Positions 62,853-64,000 of a stretch of 64,000 nucleotides of DNA are shown here, piece by piece. The translations under genes and the position numbers were made by a program. Position 1 is the first letter of the stretch, and the number at the start of each line of letters is the position of its first letter. The notes under the pieces are model-generated. The model made no database searches and was not told the DNA's origin. It saw only the letters and a program-made list of their open reading frames with translations. The stretch is from Chamaelirium japonicum (taxonomy: Eukaryota; Streptophyta; Magnoliopsida; Liliales; Melanthiaceae), in assembly GCA_947650365.1 (NCBI GenBank), contig OX393551.1, positions 90,246,697-90,310,696 of the forward strand, in the 5' to 3' direction.

Positions 62853-64000
62853 TATCCTTCATACGATCTATTCTAATTCATTCTCACGAATATATCCTTT
62901 CTAATTCATTCGTACGATCCAAATTCATTTATCCGTACGATCTATTCTATTTCATTCGCACGATCCATTCTTATCGTACGATCCATTCTAATTCAATCCA
63001 TTCTAATTCATTCGTACGATCCATTCTAATTCATTCGTACGATCCATTCTATTTCATTCGAACGATCCATTCTAATTCATTCGTACGATCCATTCTAATT
63101 CATTCATACGATCCATTCGTACGACCCATTCTAATTCATTCGTACGATCCATTCTAATTCATTCATACGATCCATTCTATTTCATTCGTACGATCCATTC
63201 TTACTCATTCGTACGATCAATTCTAATTTATTAGCATGATCCATTCTAATTCATTCGTACGATCTATTCTATTTCATTCGTACAATCCATTCTTACTCAA
63301 TCGTACGATCCATTCTAATTCATACGATCCATTCTAATTCATTCGCACGAATGTATCCATTCTAATTCATTCGTACGATCCATTCTAATTCATTCGCACA
63401 ATCTATTCTAATTCATTCGTACGATCAATTCTAATCCATTAGCATGATCCATTCTAATTCATTCGTACGATCTATTCTATTTCTTTCGTACAATCCATTC
63501 TTACTCAATCGTATGATCCATTCTAATCCATTCGCACAATCTATTCTAATTCATTCATACGATCCATTCTATTTCATTCGTCCGATCCATTCTAATTCAT
63601 ACGATCCATTCTATTTCATTCATACGATCCATTTTACTTCATTCGCACGATCCATTCTAATTCATTCGTACTATCCATTCTAATTCATTCGTACTATCTA
63701 TTCTAATTCCTTCGTACGATCCATTCTAATTCCTTCGTACGATCCATTCTAATTCATTCGCACGATCCATTCTAATTCATTCGTACGATCCATTCTAATT
63801 CATTTATACGATCCATTCTAATTCATTCATACGATCCATTCTAATTCATTCGTACGATCCATTCTAATTCATTCGTACGATTCATACTAATTCAATCCAT
63901 TCTAATTCATTCGTACGATCCATTCTTACTCATTCGTACGATCCATTCTAATTCATTCGTACGATCCATTCTAATTCATTCGTACTATTCATTCTAATGG
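62853..64000 (-). repeat. Satellite block, R orientation, running to the window end
   Basis: ATCCAAATTCATTTATCC near 62918, CTTATCGTACG near 62970, string C near 63250-63310 and 63465-63550. CTAATGG at 63994-64000 may be the start of another flip, but too little is visible. Confidence 0.92.

Larger units (their letters stand above)
1..64000. repeat. 23-bp satellite DNA array spanning the whole window
   Basis: Tandem units of GAATGAATTA + GAATGGATCG + TAC (F) or the complement (R) run from the first to the last base with no interruption by unrelated sequence. The canonical unit is 35% GC (8 of 23), has one GATC, one 8-bp palindrome TCGTACGA across the unit boundary, and two CpGs. Common variants are TGC for TAC, TAT for TAC, CATAC for CGTAC, AAATAG for AATTAG, GAGTAAG for GAATTAG, and GAAGG for GAATG. 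The array continues beyond both ends. Long satellites of this kind are known from eukaryotic heterochromatin; location and species here are inference. Confidence 0.97.

Noticed and set aside
7661-63683. Open frames of 62-79 codons at 7661, 13409, 19235, 19757, 31638, 31979, 36217, 38931, 42973, 45188, 62551 and 63444, with shared residues such as IHSNSF and RSILIHSYD
   Set aside because: Three 23-bp units are 69 bp, so any frame shows a 23-residue period. TAA in CTAATTC stops every frame once per three units unless a CTATTTC, CTATCTC or CTTACTC variant falls there. The similarity between frames follows DNA duplication; no start context, domain or codon bias supports a gene.
1-64000. CRISPR array
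   Set aside because: The unit length is similar to a CRISPR repeat, but units are contiguous with no unique spacers, orientation flips, and no cas gene is present.
1-64000. Iterons of a plasmid origin
   Set aside because: Repeats of 20-23 bp with GATC can be iterons, but these number in the low tens beside a rep gene, not thousands over 64 kb with no gene.
1-64000. Rho-independent terminators or functional hairpins at the flips
   Set aside because: Palindromes come from unit orientation; there is no GC-rich stem with a T tract and no gene to terminate.
1-64000. Heat-shock elements (GAA / TTC alternation), as known for human satellite III
   Set aside because: In TTCGTACGAA the TTC and GAA are four bases apart, not the two needed for adjacent nTTCnnGAAn sites, and no three-box array was seen.
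1-64000. CENP-B box or a vertebrate alpha-satellite relation
   Set aside because: No match to the CENP-B box core was seen and the unit is 23 bp, not about 171 bp. A centromeric role cannot be argued from sequence alone.
1-64000. Telomere or human satellite II/III (GGAAT)n array
   Set aside because: GAATG occurs in the unit, but always within the 23-bp frame with ATTA and GATCGTAC; no pure pentamer or TTAGGG-type run exists.
1-64000. Homeodomain-type TAATT core in each unit as a regulatory array
   Set aside because: A four- to five-base core in an AT-rich repeat is expected by chance and no promoter or gene is nearby; too weak to annotate.
63994-64000. Flip at the very end (CTAATGG)
   Set aside because: Only seven bases are visible; it may equally be a point variant.

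Overview
The whole 64-kb window is one satellite-DNA array. I see no gene, RNA gene, transposon, CRISPR array, promoter or terminator. The repeat unit is 23 bp. On the strand I call forward (F) it reads GAATGAATTA, then GAATGGATCG, then TAC; the reverse (R) form is its complement, GTACGATCCA, TTCTAATTCA, TTC. About 2,700-2,800 units fill the window. Units of 15, 23 and about 28 bp alternate with many point variants, and no stretch of 300 bases holds anything else.

A satellite of this length, free of genes, with a unit shorter than a nucleosome and with higher-order organisation, points to a eukaryotic nuclear genome, most likely pericentromeric, subtelomeric or other heterochromatin from a long-read assembly. 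I cannot name the species: no flanking unique sequence or mobile element is present. Substitutions fall repeatedly on the two CpG sites of the unit (C to T or G to A), which suggests, but does not prove, cytosine methylation.

Layout: the array is a mosaic of head-to-tail blocks that flip orientation about 140 times (hand count), from 15-bp micro-flips to a 2.9-kb F block (9971-12884). F and R each cover roughly half (about 33 kb F, 31 kb R). Left part (1-16000): long F blocks with R blocks between them. Middle (16000-36000): dense flipping. 36000-47700: longer alternating blocks of 0.4-1.5 kb. 47700-64000: dense flipping, R-rich, largely related to 23470-28345. Block edges were placed by eye and are good to about 10 bp.

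The flips are not independent events. A few junction sequences recur many times and in both orientations, and longer signature strings of variant units (called A, B, C and D here) recur in F and as exact complements in R. The array therefore seems to have grown by copying segments that already contained inversions, sometimes in inverted orientation. Clear examples are a roughly 4.9-kb segment at 23470-28345 with a relative at 48477-53365, and inverted pairs at 13330-13650 / 31585-31900 and 36217-36415 / 45193-45391.

Open reading frames of 62-79 codons exist but are by-products of the repeat: 69 bp (three units) is 23 codons, so they translate to a 23-residue period. None is annotated as a gene.
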